A stretch of 64,000 nt of DNA from positions 372,001-436,000 of the forward strand of contig MVIG01000001.1 in NCBI GenBank assembly GCA_002086835.1. The letters are read 5' to 3'. The position numbers and the translations under genes are program-made. The DNA is from Mycolicibacterium porcinum (lineage in GTDB: Bacteria; Actinomycetota; Actinomycetes; Mycobacteriales; Mycobacteriaceae). The notes under the pieces are model-generated. The model had not been told where the DNA came from, did not search any database, and was given only the letters and a program-made list of their open reading frames with translations. Shown piece after piece: positions 25,209-36,449 of the stretch; position 1 is the stretch's first letter; the number at the start of each line of letters is the position of its first letter.

Positions 25209-26663
25209 TCAGCCGCCCCTGTTGAACTCGGCCTCGACCTTCTCGCCCAACTGCTTGTCGACGTTCTTCCAGTACTCGAAGGCGCGTTCCAGGACCTGCT
25301 CTGAGACGCCCTTCGACAGATGGCCGGCGATGTTGGAGACCAGCCGGGCCCGCGCCGCGTCATCGAGCACGTCGCGCACCATGGTTCCGGCCTGGCCCCA
25401 ATCGTCGTCCTCGGCGTGCGGCGTGTAAGCGGCGCGCACCATGTCGCCGTCGGCGCGCCAGACCGATTCGCCGGTGCGCGCCGGATCGGCCTTCGGGCCA
25501 CCGTAGGAGTTCGGTGCGTACACCGGATCGGTCACATTCTTGATCCGCATCGCGCCGTCCTTCGAGTAACTGTTGACCTCGACCTTCGGCGCGTTCACCG
25601 GGATCTGCTTGTAGTTGGTCCCGAGCCGGTGACGGTGGGCGTCGGCGTAGGAGAAGTCGCGGGCCAGCAGCATCTTGTCCGGACTCAGACCGGTGCCGGC
25701 CACCCGGTTGTTCGGCTCGAACGCGGCCTGCTCTATTTCGGTGTGATAGTCGGTGACGTTGCGGTCCAGCGTCAGCGTGCCGACATCATGCAGCGGGTAG
25801 TCGCCGTGCGGCCACACCTTGGTCAGGTCGAACGGGTTGAACCGGTAGTCCTTGGCTTCCTCGAACGGCATGAGCTGCACCTTCAACGTCCAGCTCGGGA
25901 AGTCGCCGCGGTCGATCGAGTCGTATAGATCACGCTGATGGGCATCGCCGTCGACACCGGCCATTCGGTCGGCTTCCTCCTGGGTGAGGAAGTCGATGCC
26001 CTGGTTGGTGATGAAGTGGTACTTCACCCAGGTGATTTCTCCGGCAGCGTTGATCCAGCTGTAGGTGTGACTGGAGTAGCCGTTCATGTGCCGCCAGTCT
26101 TTCGGGATGCCGCGGTCACCCATCAGCCAGGTGACTTGGTGCGCGGATTCCGGCGACAGCGTCCAGAAGTCCCACTGCATGTCGTGATCGCGGGTGTTGT
26201 TGTCGGATCGCCGCTTCTGCGAGCGGATGAAGTGCTGGAACTTCAACGGGTCCCGCATGAAGAACACCGGGGTGTTGTTGCCGACCATGTCGAAATTGCC
26301 CTCGGTGGTATAGAACTTGGTCGCGAACCCGCGAGGGTCGCGCCAGGTGTCTGGGCTGCCCCGTTCACCGGCCACGGTCGAGAACCGGGTCAAAGTCTCG
26401 GTCTTGACGCCCGGCTGGAACACCGCGGCCTTGGTGTAGGCGCTGACATCGTGGGTCACCTCGAAATGACCGAATGCGCCACCGCCCTTGGCGTGCGGCT
26501 GGCGCTCCGGAATACGCTCCCGGTTGAACATCGCCATCTGCTCGATCAGGTAGTGGTCCTGCAGCAGGATCGGCCCGTCGGGACCGACCGTCAACGAATG
26601 TTCGTCGCTGTACACCGGGATTCCGGCGTCGGTGGTTGTCGGCTTGGGCTGGGTACCGGTCAC
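25209..26663 (-). CDS. katA: Monofunctional haem catalase (KatA type)
   Basis: A 484-residue small-subunit catalase read from a GTG at 26663, with AAAGGAG 8 nt upstream. A much longer frame to 27032 is not supported. The distal His is H57 in [10 protein letters not shown], the distal Asn is N130 in GNNTPVFF, and the proximal Tyr lies in [14 protein letters not shown]. The length fits clade 3 enzymes, which bind NADPH and lack the C-terminal flavodoxin domain. It decomposes H2O2 in the cytoplasm. It follows the GH65 phosphorylase gene on the same strand by 116 nt. Catalase with this phosphorylase-HAD pair is not the M. tuberculosis arrangement. Confidence 0.92.
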   Translation of the reverse strand: MTGTQPKPTTTDAGIPVYSDEHSLTVGPDGPILLQDHYLIEQMAMFNRERIPERQPHAKGGGAFGHFEVTHDVSAYTKAAVFQPGVKTETLTRFSTVAGERGSPDTWRDPRGFATKFYTTEGNFDMVGNNTPVFFMRDPLKFQHFIRSQKRRSDNNTRDHDMQWDFWTLSPESAHQVTWLMGDRGIPKDWRHMNGYSSHTYSWINAAGEITWVKYHFITNQGIDFLTQEEADRMAGVDGDAHQRDLYDSIDRGDFPSWTLKVQLMPFEEAKDYRFNPFDLTKVWPHGDYPLHDVGTLTLDRNVTDYHTEIEQAAFEPNNRVAGTGLSPDKMLLARDFSYADAHRHRLGTNYKQIPVNAPKVEVNSYSKDGAMRIKNVTDPVYAPNSYGGPKADPARTGESVWRADGDMVRAAYTPHAEDDDWGQAGTMVRDVLDDAARARLVSNIAGHLSKGVSEQVLERAFEYWKNVDKQLGEKVEAEFNRGG

Positions 26664-26779
26664 CCCACGCTCCTTTCGCTGTTCAGCGGTGAGCGCCGCG
26701 CGCAGCGACGCCACCGCCGTGACGTACGGGAGCCGGGTACCCCGTGATGCGCGGATTCCAAACCCCGCCGGGGCGATCC

Positions 26780-29149
26780 TCAGTGGTCGGAGCGGCTGGC
26801 GCGACGGCGTACGGGCTCGCGGCCGGCCGGCTGCGGCGGGGCGGGCAGCATCGGATGCCGGGGCCTGACCGCGACGGTGGTCGGCCCACCGGTGTTGAGC
26901 ACCACGTCGTCTCCGGCGTGACGAATCGTCAGCGACCCGTCGGGCCCGTCGCGCAACGTGTAGGTGACGGTGTCGTGATGGGCGTCCACTGTCAGACGGA
27001 AATCCTTCCACCGCAACCGGAATCGGAGACACGAGATGCCGTCGGGCAGGTGTGGATCGAGCGAGAGGATGCCCTCATCGTCGCGCAGCCCGCCGAATCC
27101 GGCCACCAGCGCGGTCCATGCCCCGGCCAGTGAGGCCATGTGCAGGCCGTCGCGGGTGTTCTGGTGCAGATCACGCAGATCGATCAGGGCGGCCTCGTAG
27201 GCATAGTCGTGGGCCAGCTCGAGGTGGCCGACCTCTGCGCACATCACCGCCTGGGTGCATGCCGACAACGACGAGTCCCGGGTGGTGCGCCGCTCGTAGT
27301 AGTCGACGTTGCGGGCCTTCTGTTCGGGGGTGAAGGCGTGGCTCTGCCACTGCATGGCCAGCACCAGGTCGGCCTGTTTGAGCACCTGGGCCGGGTAGAG
27401 CCGGACGTAGGGCTCGTGCAGCAGCAGAGGATAGGAGGTGTTGGCCGAGAAGTCCCATTCGGCCAGCGTGGTGAAGCCCTGGCACTGTGGGTGCACACCC
27501 AGTTCGTCGTCGTAGGGGATGTGGGCGGCATCGGCGGCGTCGCGCCAGGCCGCGGTCTCTTCGGTGGTCACGCCCATCGAGTAGGACGCGTCGGGATGGC
27601 GGGTGCAGGCGTCGACGGCCACCCGCAGGTTGTGTGCGGCCATGAGGTTGGTGAAGACGTTGTCGCGCACCACCGCGGTGTACTCGTCGGGTCCGGTCAC
27701 GCCGTCCAGATGCCAGACCCCGTGACGGTCATGGTGCCCCAACGACATCCACAACCGGGCGGTGTCCACCAGGACTGCCAGGCCGCATTCCTGCTCCAGC
27801 GAACCATCGCCCGTGACAACGCGATAGCGCTCGAACGCGGCGGCAATATCGGCATTGATGTGCCAGGCGGCCGTGCCGGCCGGCCAGTACGCCGAGCATT
27901 CCTCGCCCCTGATCGTGCGCCACGGGAAACTGGCGCCCTGCAGGTCGAGCTGTTGCGCGCGATCTCGGGCGAGGTCCAAGGTGGACGCCCGCCACCGCAG
28001 CGCGTCGGCCGCCGCCTGGGGCTTGGTGTAGGTCAGCACCGGCAGCACGAAACCCTCAGTGTCCCAGAAGGCGTGGCCGTCATAGCCCGTGCCGGTCAGC
28101 CCTTTGCCCGCGATGGCACGCCGCTCGGTGCGGGCACTGGCCTGCAGCACGTGGAACAAGCCGAATCGCACCGCCTGCTGGCAATCCGGGTCACCTTCGA
28201 CTTCGACGTCGGCCGAGTCCCAGAACTCATCGAGGTAGGCGCGCTGGGAGTCCAGCAGGCCCTGCCACCCGCTGTAGCGGGCTCCGGTGATGGCCCCGGC
28301 GGCCTGATCTCGCAGGGCGGGACGCGAACGCAGGCTCGACCATCCGTAGCCGAGGTATTTGACGATGCGCAGCTTCTGCCCGGCCCGCAGTCCGCAGATG
28401 ATGGTGGTCCGGGCCAGGTCGTCGCGGGAGTCGGTAGTGACTTCCACGCGTCCGGGCACCTCGACGTCATGATCCATCGCGGCCGCCATCATCAGTCCGC
28501 TGCCGAGGGTGCGGTGCACCAGAAGTGCCCCGCTGTCGGTGTTTTCGTGGTGGACGGCGTGCAGCGGATGCTTGAGCACTGCCGAGACCCGGGGATCGCC
28601 GGATGTCTCGGGCTGGTCCTCGTTGGTGACGAGTTCGGATTGCACTGTCACGCGGGCGAATTCGTCGAGCGCCTCGACGATGTACTCGATGGCGGCCACG
28701 CCTCGGTGTGCGAACGACACCAGTCGGGTGGAGACCACCCGGACCTGCTTCCCCGCAGGGGAGCGCCAGTGGGCGAAGCGGGTCAGGGTTCCGGCACGCA
28801 GATCCAGGGTGCGCTCATGCTCGATCAGATCGCCGTAGCGCACGTCGAAGGGCTCGTCATCGACCAGCAGCCGCATGATCTTGCCGTTGGTGACGTCGAC
28901 GACGGTCTGGCCGGCCTCCGGGTAGCCATACCCGGCTTCGGCGTAGGGCAGCGGGCGCACCTCGAAGAACCCGGCCAGGTACGTGCCTGGCAGGCCGTAC
29001 GGCTCGCCCTCGTCGAGGTTGCCGCGTAGCCCGATGTGGCCGTTGGACAGGGCGAACAGCGATTCGGACTGCGCCAGCAGGTTGAGGTCCAGGCGAGTTT
29101 CGCGCACCTTCCAGGGTTCCACCGGGTACGCGTCGTGAGTGATCATCAT
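26780..29149 (-). CDS. GH65 family disaccharide phosphorylase (Rv3401-like)
   Basis: A 789-residue glycoside hydrolase family 65 protein. The N-terminal beta-sandwich is followed by the (alpha/alpha)6 catalytic barrel and a small C-terminal beta domain. The general acid is E489 in [15 protein letters not shown], and the phosphate loop lies later near the QADLVLAM region. GH65 enzymes split maltose, trehalose or kojibiose with phosphate, giving beta-glucose 1-phosphate and glucose. The HAD phosphomutase gene is only 4 nt upstream on the same strand, so beta-glucose 1-phosphate is probably passed on to glucose 6-phosphate. In mycobacteria trehalose is the likely substrate, but this is inference. 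Confidence 0.92.
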   Translation of the reverse strand: MMITHDAYPVEPWKVRETRLDLNLLAQSESLFALSNGHIGLRGNLDEGEPYGLPGTYLAGFFEVRPLPYAEAGYGYPEAGQTVVDVTNGKIMRLLVDDEPFDVRYGDLIEHERTLDLRAGTLTRFAHWRSPAGKQVRVVSTRLVSFAHRGVAAIEYIVEALDEFARVTVQSELVTNEDQPETSGDPRVSAVLKHPLHAVHHENTDSGALLVHRTLGSGLMMAAAMDHDVEVPGRVEVTTDSRDDLARTTIICGLRAGQKLRIVKYLGYGWSSLRSRPALRDQAAGAITGARYSGWQGLLDSQRAYLDEFWDSADVEVEGDPDCQQAVRFGLFHVLQASARTERRAIAGKGLTGTGYDGHAFWDTEGFVLPVLTYTKPQAAADALRWRASTLDLARDRAQQLDLQGASFPWRTIRGEECSAYWPAGTAAWHINADIAAAFERYRVVTGDGSLEQECGLAVLVDTARLWMSLGHHDRHGVWHLDGVTGPDEYTAVVRDNVFTNLMAAHNLRVAVDACTRHPDASYSMGVTTEETAAWRDAADAAHIPYDDELGVHPQCQGFTTLAEWDFSANTSYPLLLHEPYVRLYPAQVLKQADLVLAMQWQSHAFTPEQKARNVDYYERRTTRDSSLSACTQAVMCAEVGHLELAHDYAYEAALIDLRDLHQNTRDGLHMASLAGAWTALVAGFGGLRDDEGILSLDPHLPDGISCLRFRLRWKDFRLTVDAHHDTVTYTLRDGPDGSLTIRHAGDDVVLNTGGPTTVAVRPRHPMLPAPPQPAGREPVRRRASRSDH

Positions 29150-29153
29150 GGCG

Positions 29154-29936
29154 CTACATCAACTCCGCCAGGTCGGTGACGACGACGTCGGCGCCGTCGC
29201 GGCGCAGCTGCTCGGCTTGCCCGACGCGGTCCACACCGACCACGAATCCGAACCTGCCTGCCCGGCCCGCCGCCACCCCTGCCAGCGCATCCTCGAACAC
29301 GGCGGCGTGCGCGGGGGAGACGCCGAGGAGTTCGGCGGCTCGCAGGAAGCTGTCCGGCGCCGGTTTACCCGGCAGGTTTTCGTCACGCATCGTCACCCCG
29401 TCCACCCGCTGCTCGATGAATTCGTCCAGTCCGGTGATCCTCAGTACCTCCTCGGTATTGGCGCTCGACGACACCACGGCCCGGCGCAGACCGGCCTGTG
29501 TGACGGCCTCCAGATAGCGCCGCGATCCCTCGAAGACCGTGACACCGTCCTGCTGGAGAGTCTGGTGGAACCTCGCGTTCTTCCGGTTGCCCAGGCCTTC
29601 AATCGTGTCGGCGTCGGCCGCGTCATCCGGCGTGCCCTCGGGCAGCTCGATCCCACGGCTGGCCAGGAACGACCGCACACCGTCCTGCCGGCGCTTGCCG
29701 TCGACGTAGTTCAGGTAGTCGCCGTCGATGTCGAAAGCGACGAAAGGTTCGCCGGTGCGTTCGGCCCGTGCCTTCAGGTATCCGTCGAACATGGCCTTCC
29801 AGGCCTTCTTGTGCACGCTGGCGGTATCGGTCAGCACGCCATCGAGGTCGAACAGGCACGCGGTGATCTGCTCGGGCAGGCCCAGCACAGCGTCCTCGCT
29901 TTCGCCGACGTCTCTTCCATCATGCGTAATCGCCAC
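29154..29936 (-). CDS. HAD-family beta-phosphoglucomutase (Rv3400-like)
   Basis: A 260-residue HAD phosphatase-fold protein. The nucleophile and acid are D30 and D32 in [12 protein letters not shown]; the second motif is VVSSSANT, the Lys motif is GKPAPDSF, and the acidic motif is VFEDALAG. The cap domain lies between residues 40 and 140. It matches beta-phosphoglucomutase, which turns beta-glucose 1-phosphate into glucose 6-phosphate. It is the first gene of a two-gene unit with the GH65 phosphorylase (4-nt gap), a classic pair for phosphorolytic disaccharide use. It is divergent from the TetR gene at 30013. Confidence 0.92.
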   Translation of the reverse strand: MAITHDGRDVGESEDAVLGLPEQITACLFDLDGVLTDTASVHKKAWKAMFDGYLKARAERTGEPFVAFDIDGDYLNYVDGKRRQDGVRSFLASRGIELPEGTPDDAADADTIEGLGNRKNARFHQTLQQDGVTVFEGSRRYLEAVTQAGLRRAVVSSSANTEEVLRITGLDEFIEQRVDGVTMRDENLPGKPAPDSFLRAAELLGVSPAHAAVFEDALAGVAAGRAGRFGFVVGVDRVGQAEQLRRDGADVVVTDLAELM

Positions 29937-30000
29937 GCGGTGGGTGGGTTTAACACGCCTGCGATGATCAGTCTCCGCAGAAACAGATTGATCTAGAAGC

Positions 30001-30006
30001 TACCCT
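30001..30006 (+). promoter_or_regulatory. -10 hexamer TACCCT of a probable leaderless TetR mRNA
   Basis: TANNNT hexamer with 6 nt to the GTG at 30013. No good ribosome site precedes that codon, so transcription may start at the start codon. Confidence 0.5.
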
Positions 30007-30012
30007 GAGCGG

Positions 30013-30663
30013 GTGTCCACTTCTACGACAGCAGCAGGTAAGCCCGCTGACACCAAGGCTCGGTTGCTGGAATCCGCCGCAGATCTGTTCAGTAGGCAGG
30101 GTTTTGGCGGAACTGGCATCAAGGCGGTTCTGGCGGCGGCCCGCGCTCCCTACGGCTCGCTGTACCACTTCTTTCCCGGCGGCAAGCAAGAGTTGGGCGC
30201 CTCCGCCCTCGCCTATGGCGGTGGACGTTATCGGGAATGGCTGGAATCGGTGTATCCGCCTGAGGCCGATGTCGTCGAGGCGACGGAGGCGTTCTTCCGC
30301 CAGACCGCCGATCTGCTGGAAGAGACAGATTACGGGTGCGCCTGCCCGATCGCCACGATTGCGCTCGAAGTGGCCAACAACGACGAGTTGATGCGGACCG
30401 CGGCCGATGACGCATTCGAATCCTGGCTGGCCGTGCTGGAACAGCGTTTTGCGGCCGCCGGCATGGCGACCGACCGTGCTCGTGATGTCGCGGTCGAGAT
30501 CTTCTGCCTGATCGAAGGTGCGGTCCTGCTCTCGCGCACGACGCGGTCTTCGGCGCCGATGCACACCGCCGGGCGTGCTGCGATAGACGCCGTTGTCGCC
30601 GGGCTCGCCGCCGTACCCAAGAGCCGTGCAGGTCGGGCTAAGGTCGCCCGCGTATCCCGCTGA
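30013..30663 (+). CDS. TetR family regulator, LmrA/YxaF type
   Basis: A 216-residue TetR protein from a GTG at 30013. The HTH reads RQGFGGTGIKAVLAAARAPYGSLYHFFPGGKQEL; the HFFPGGK turn and the CACPIATIALEV segment in the C-domain are typical of the LmrA/YxaF subgroup, which often controls efflux or small-molecule stress genes. It is divergent from the HAD-phosphorylase operon, so it may repress that operon, though no palindrome was found in the 76-nt gap. It ends 56 nt before guaA. Confidence 0.87.
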   Translation: MSTSTTAAGKPADTKARLLESAADLFSRQGFGGTGIKAVLAAARAPYGSLYHFFPGGKQELGASALAYGGGRYREWLESVYPPEADVVEATEAFFRQTADLLEETDYGCACPIATIALEVANNDELMRTAADDAFESWLAVLEQRFAAAGMATDRARDVAVEIFCLIEGAVLLSRTTRSSAPMHTAGRAAIDAVVAGLAAVPKSRAGRAKVARVSR

Positions 30664-30707
30664 AAATGGTCGGGAACGGCACGTCGAGCACGCTCTGACC
30701 AGCCCAC

Positions 30708-30713
30708 TAGACT
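30708..30713 (+). promoter_or_regulatory. -10 hexamer TAGACT for leaderless guaA mRNA
   Basis: TAGACT fits TANNNT and ends 6 nt before the guaA GTG at 30720. The absence of a ribosome site supports a leaderless transcript. Confidence 0.55.
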
Positions 30714-30719
30714 GTTGCG

Positions 30720-32279
<1,560 letters not shown>

Positions 32280-32286
32280 GCGCCGG

Positions 32287-33189
32287 TTACTCGGCGGCCT
32301 TCTCGACGTACTCGGTCAGCATCTGACTGACGACCGATTCGATCGTCGACTCGATCGAGGCGGCCAGTGTCGCGCTCACCGCGGAGACCGCCTGGGTGCG
32401 GAACTGGATCAGCATCGTGATCAGTTCGGCCACCTCGGTATCGGCGGGCAGCGACTCGCCGGGCTTGATCTTCTCGGACACCTGTTCCACACCGGCCTGC
32501 ACCAGGATCGAGCTGATCTGATCCAGCAGCGGCACCACCTGCTCGTGCACGTTGATCAACGTGTCGATCGGCACGCCGTATCGCCGGACCTCGTTGAATG
32601 CCTCGATCAGCTTGGGCCGCACGATGATTGCCTCATCTGAGGTCTTTTCGAGCTTGATCACGCCGTTGCCGACGAGCCGGTCGAACGCGGCTTCGTCGTC
32701 GACCAGACGTTTGGCGTCGGCCAGTGGCATGCGCTCGGGCTTCTCGGTGGCCCAGTTGCCCGCGATGGCATCTTCCAGGCCGAGAACGTCGCCGATGTCC
32801 TTGCCCTGCTCCCAGGCGCTGAGCATCTCGTGGACATGCGCGATGTTGTAGCCGCGGTTCAGCATCGAGGTGATCAGCCGCAGACGGGTGAGGTGGGTGT
32901 CGTTGAACAAGGCGATCCGGCCCACTCGCAGCGGCGGGTGCAGCAGCCCCCGGTCGCGGTACACCCGGATGTTGCGGGTGGTGGTGTCGGCCAGCCGCGC
33001 GAGTTCGTCGATCCGATACTCGCCGGACGCCGCGGCGCCGTGCGGCTGTACGGCGGCGTCGAAGAGTTGCGACACCGCTGTCTCGATGACGTCGCGCGAT
33101 CCGCGCCGGATCTGCCGTGGGGCCCGACGCAGACCGGTGAGGATCGCCGAGATGGCGCCCGCCGGTGGCCGGGGCTGCTTGGCCGCCAT
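32287..33189 (-). CDS. MerR family regulator, last gene of its operon
   Basis: A 300-residue MerR-like protein. A 55-residue basic N-terminal extension precedes the winged HTH (YRIDELARLADTTTRNIRVYRDRGLLHPPLRVGRIALFND), which has the R-Y/F-x-R-x-x-L-L motif of MerR. The C-terminal 150 residues are helical and amphipathic (LLDQISSILVQAG, then EVAELITMLIQFRTQAVSAVSATL), suggesting an effector or dimer domain. It overlaps the monooxygenase stop by ATGA, so it is translated last in the five-gene operon. It likely senses a substrate or product of the pathway, since the MerR class works as a ligand-dependent activator. Confidence 0.85.
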   Translation of the reverse strand: MAAKQPRPPAGAISAILTGLRRAPRQIRRGSRDVIETAVSQLFDAAVQPHGAAASGEYRIDELARLADTTTRNIRVYRDRGLLHPPLRVGRIALFNDTHLTRLRLITSMLNRGYNIAHVHEMLSAWEQGKDIGDVLGLEDAIAGNWATEKPERMPLADAKRLVDDEAAFDRLVGNGVIKLEKTSDEAIIVRPKLIEAFNEVRRYGVPIDTLINVHEQVVPLLDQISSILVQAGVEQVSEKIKPGESLPADTEVAELITMLIQFRTQAVSAVSATLAASIESTIESVVSQMLTEYVEKAAE

Positions 33190-34673
33190 CAGGCCGAGGA
33201 GCTGATCGCGACGGCTGCGTCGCGCGCCACGTGGTAGTCACCGAGCCGGAAATCCCGCATCTGTCGAAGATACTGGGTCGCGGTCCCGGGATACATCGAC
33301 GCGTTGAATCCGTCGGCGGTCAGGTACCAGCTGGTGCATCCCGACATCCAGGTGGTTTTCGTCAGCCGCTGCTGCAGCCGGGCGTTGTGCCGCTCCTGCA
33401 CGTCGGCCCGTACGTCGAGGTAGCGCAGATTCTTGCGCAGGATCGTGCTGATGCCGGTGACCGCGTAGTCGATCTGGCCCTCGACGTAGACCAGAAGCGA
33501 GTTGTGCCCAGGCCCGGAGTTGGGCCCGGTCATCAGGAACAGGTTGGGGTAACCGTGGACGTTGATGCTCTTGTATGCCTGCGCGCCGCCGGTCCACTCG
33601 TCGGCCAGAGACCGGCCGCCCAGGCCGGTGACGGGATAGGGCGGGCCGGTGAGGTGAACGTCGAAGCCGGTGGCGAACACGATCGCGTCGAGGTGGTGTT
33701 CGATGCCGTCGCTGGTGCGGATGCCCACCGGGCTCATGGTGGCGATGGGCCAGTCGATCAGCTTGCAGTTGTCACGCTGCAGTGCCGGGTAGTAGTCGCT
33801 GGAGACCAGCATGCGCTTGCAGCCTGGGGTGAAATCCGGGGTCAGCTGCCGGCGCAGCCACGGGTCGGAAACCTGCCGGCGCAGGTGCGCCTTGCCGAGC
33901 CTGGCGACCAGTCCCGTCAGCGGGGTGTCCCACACCATCGCGGTCGCGCTGGCCTCATGTCCCCAGAACAGGATCTGGCGAGCCAGCTGTTGTACGGCAG
34001 GCACTTTCGCGAACAACGTGCGCGCCGCCGGTGGGGTGGCGATGTCCAGTCGGGGGATCACCCAGCCCGGGGTACGTTGGAACACCTTGACGAAGCCCGC
34101 GGTCTTCACCAGCTCCGGGATGATCTGTACCGCACTGGCTCCAGTGCCGATGACGGCGACCCGCTTGCCGGTGAAGTCATAGTCGTGATCCCAGTTCGCA
34201 CTGTGGATCTTATGGCCCTGGTAGGTGTCCAGCCCGCGGATGTCGGGCCACTTGTGGTCGGGCAGGGGACCCGACGCCAACACCACGGTGCGCGCCCGAA
34301 ATCGCTTACGGCCGGTGGTCTTGACCGTCCAGACGCCCTCGGCCTCGTCGAAGGCCAGGCCGTTCACCTCGATCCCGAACTGGATGCGCCGGCGCAGGTC
34401 GAAGGCGTCGACCATGTCCTCGATGTGCCGGCGGATCTCGTCGGCCGGTGAGTAGGCCCGGGACCAGTCCGGGTTCTTGACGAAGGAGAACGAGTACAAC
34501 AGGGACGGAATATCGCATGCCGCACCGGGATAGGTGTTGTCGCGCCAGGTTCCGCCGACGCGGTCCGAACGATCCAGGATGATGAAGTCGTCGACGCCGG
34601 CTTCGATGAGTTTGATGGCGGTGCCGACGCCGGTGAATCCGGCGCCGACGATCAGGGTGTCGTAGGTGCGCAT
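33189..34673 (-). CDS. Baeyer-Villiger-type flavin monooxygenase
   Basis: A 494-residue class B flavoprotein monooxygenase. The FAD motif GAGFTGVG is at residues 10-17. The fingerprint YQGHKIHSANWDHD matches F/Y-x-G-x-x-x-H-x-x-x-W, and the NADPH motif GTGASAVQ follows about 15 residues later. These enzymes insert oxygen next to a carbonyl to give esters or lactones, or oxidise S and N. The operon also holds an SDR, a hydrolase and a di-iron protein, so alcohol-ketone-ester-acid processing is plausible. The layout recalls the M. tuberculosis mymA region but the gene set differs. There is a 1-nt gap to the di-iron gene. Confidence 0.9.
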   Translation of the reverse strand: MRTYDTLIVGAGFTGVGTAIKLIEAGVDDFIILDRSDRVGGTWRDNTYPGAACDIPSLLYSFSFVKNPDWSRAYSPADEIRRHIEDMVDAFDLRRRIQFGIEVNGLAFDEAEGVWTVKTTGRKRFRARTVVLASGPLPDHKWPDIRGLDTYQGHKIHSANWDHDYDFTGKRVAVIGTGASAVQIIPELVKTAGFVKVFQRTPGWVIPRLDIATPPAARTLFAKVPAVQQLARQILFWGHEASATAMVWDTPLTGLVARLGKAHLRRQVSDPWLRRQLTPDFTPGCKRMLVSSDYYPALQRDNCKLIDWPIATMSPVGIRTSDGIEHHLDAIVFATGFDVHLTGPPYPVTGLGGRSLADEWTGGAQAYKSINVHGYPNLFLMTGPNSGPGHNSLLVYVEGQIDYAVTGISTILRKNLRYLDVRADVQERHNARLQQRLTKTTWMSGCTSWYLTADGFNASMYPGTATQYLRQMRDFRLGDYHVARDAAVAISSSA

Positions 34674-34674
34674 G

Positions 34675-35595
34675 TCAGGCCGCCGGCTCGTGGGTCAGCT
34701 CTTTGAACCAGCTGGGGATCGGGCGCAACAACGTCTTCGGATAACGGTCCGAGGCCCACACCATCGGGTTGGCGATCCAGTGGTACGGATGACGCGGGTT
34801 GGTCACCATCCGGCCGTGCAGCTTGAGCAGCTGATAGGTCGGGACCCGCCAGGTGTACTCACCGCGCCCACCGATCTCCTTGAAGCGCATCATCGCCTTG
34901 TACAGCTTCTCCGGTTGCAGGCCCATGTCGACGATGTTGTTGCGCATCCGGTTGAGCAGCGGCACGTACATCAACGTGCCGATGATGACGCCGGGCGACG
35001 CCACGTTGCCGACGAACTCGACCGCCAGTCTGCGCACGGTGGAGTTGCCGATCATGTTCAGCACCTCGAAATCGACCGCGATATGGCGGGATTCGTCGTT
35101 GTTGATCTTCTCGAACACTTGATGGCAGACGGGGTCGTCGACCTCTTCGAGCAGGAACTTCAGCAGCGCGCCGTCGAGAGCGACCTCGAGCATCGGGATG
35201 ACGGTGCCGAGCACTGACAGTGACATGTGGTCGGAGAAGGTGTCCAGCCACTCGATGGCCAAGCGGATGTTGACGTTCGGCTCGGGCATCTCGCCGTCGT
35301 CGAGCATGCCCCAGCGCTTCATCAGTGCCAGCTCGGCATTGGCGTGCCGCTGCTCTTCGGCGTGGAAGTAGCGGTAGATCTCGGCGATGGTCGGGGTCGG
35401 AGCCTTCTTGGCCAGCGCGGCGAACCCACGTGCGCCAACGTTCTCGATCCAGCACAGGTCGGCCATGAAAGCCTTGAGCTTGGGCCGCATCTCGTCGGTG
35501 ATGGTCTCGGCGCCCGGCGCGTCCCAGTCGATGTCGGCCAGCGCCCACTGCCGGTCCTTGATCTTCGCCAGCATTCGCTCCATGTCCATGGCCAT
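34675..35595 (-). CDS. Ferritin-like di-iron protein
   Basis: A 306-residue helical protein with two ExxH motifs, EEQRH at about residue 94 and DESRH at about residue 171, plus further Glu residues at the usual helical spacing. This is the di-iron carboxylate ligand pattern. The start at 35595 follows GAGGAGG; the longer frame to 35682 overlaps the upstream gene. Family members are annotated as metal-dependent hydrolases or ferritin-like oxygenases. With a Baeyer-Villiger enzyme and SDR nearby, an oxygenase or desaturase role is possible but unproven. The gene begins 2 nt after the SDR stop. Confidence 0.8.
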   Translation of the reverse strand: MAMDMERMLAKIKDRQWALADIDWDAPGAETITDEMRPKLKAFMADLCWIENVGARGFAALAKKAPTPTIAEIYRYFHAEEQRHANAELALMKRWGMLDDGEMPEPNVNIRLAIEWLDTFSDHMSLSVLGTVIPMLEVALDGALLKFLLEEVDDPVCHQVFEKINNDESRHIAVDFEVLNMIGNSTVRRLAVEFVGNVASPGVIIGTLMYVPLLNRMRNNIVDMGLQPEKLYKAMMRFKEIGGRGEYTWRVPTYQLLKLHGRMVTNPRHPYHWIANPMVWASDRYPKTLLRPIPSWFKELTHEPAA

Positions 35596-35597
35596 GG

Positions 35598-36449
35598 CTA
35601 AACCTCCTCGTGACTGGTGATGCGGGTGGTCAGACCCACCGCGCGGGTGTAGATCGTGGGGGTGAGTCGTTTTATGCACCAACCGATCCGGGCATCAGGT
35701 TGCGGCATGCAGTACAGGCCGCCGCGGTCATTGGTGTCCAGGCACATCCGGGCGACGCGCTCGGGAGAGAAGCCGGTCCAGCGCATCAACCGGTCGGCGA
35801 GCTGAGTGGACTGCTCGGTGATCCGGCCTGAGGTGACGATGTTGGTTTTGACGAACGTCGGGCACAACACCGTCACGTTGATGCCGGTACCGGCCAACTC
35901 GGCGGCCAGGGTCTCCGACAGCGACAGCGTCCCGGCCTTGCTGACGTTGTAGGCGGCCATGCCCGGCGCTGCTCCGAATGCTGCCGCAGAGGCGACGTTG
36001 ATGATGCCGCGCGGCTGATCACCTTGTGCCGCACGCAGAATCGGCGTGAACACGTGGCAGCCGTGGATCGGTCCCCACAGGTTGATGCCCAGCACCCAGT
36101 TCCAGTCGTCGATGCTGACCTCACCGATCGGCTGCCCACCCGCACCGACCCCGGCATTGTTGACGACCAGTGAGGGCGGTCCGTCGAACCAGGCCTGCGC
36201 GGCGTCGGCGAGGCGCGTGACGTCCTCGATCTGCGAGACGTCGCAGCGCAGCGCGGTGGCCTGTCCGCCGTCGGCGCGGATGGCCTCGGCGGTGGCACGG
36301 GCGGCGTCCTCGTCGATGTCGCTGCAGACCACCCGGCCGCCGCGAGCGGCCAGCTCGCGGGCGAAGGCTGCGCCGATGCCGCTGCCCGCACCGGTGACGA
36401 CGGCGTCCGCGTGGCGGCTGCGCTTGCGGCCCGATCCGAAGATGTTCAT
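35598..36449 (-). CDS. Short-chain dehydrogenase/reductase
   Basis: A 283-residue classical SDR. The cofactor motif TGAGSGIG lies at about residues 19-26, NNAG near 97, and the catalytic Tyr-Lys in YNVSK. The Asp in CSDIDE after strand 2 suggests NAD(H) preference. The C-terminal 70 residues extend past the core with a hydrophobic, possibly membrane-touching end. It overlaps the hydrolase gene by ATGA (36446-36449). It probably oxidises or reduces the alcohol/ketone partner of the monooxygenase. Confidence 0.9.
   Translation of the reverse strand: MNIFGSGRKRSRHADAVVTGAGSGIGAAFARELAARGGRVVCSDIDEDAARATAEAIRADGGQATALRCDVSQIEDVTRLADAAQAWFDGPPSLVVNNAGVGAGGQPIGEVSIDDWNWVLGINLWGPIHGCHVFTPILRAAQGDQPRGIINVASAAAFGAAPGMAAYNVSKAGTLSLSETLAAELAGTGINVTVLCPTFVKTNIVTSGRITEQSTQLADRLMRWTGFSPERVARMCLDTNDRGGLYCMPQPDARIGWCIKRLTPTIYTRAVGLTTRITSHEEV

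Noticed and set aside
27140-29029. 629-aa plus-strand reading frame opposite the GH65 phosphorylase
   Set aside because: It is a shadow of a firm gene in GC-rich DNA: Gly/Val/His/Gln-rich, no domain, no ribosome site.
33165-34451. 428-aa plus-strand frame opposite the Baeyer-Villiger gene
   Set aside because: Antisense shadow of a gene with clear FAD and NADPH motifs.
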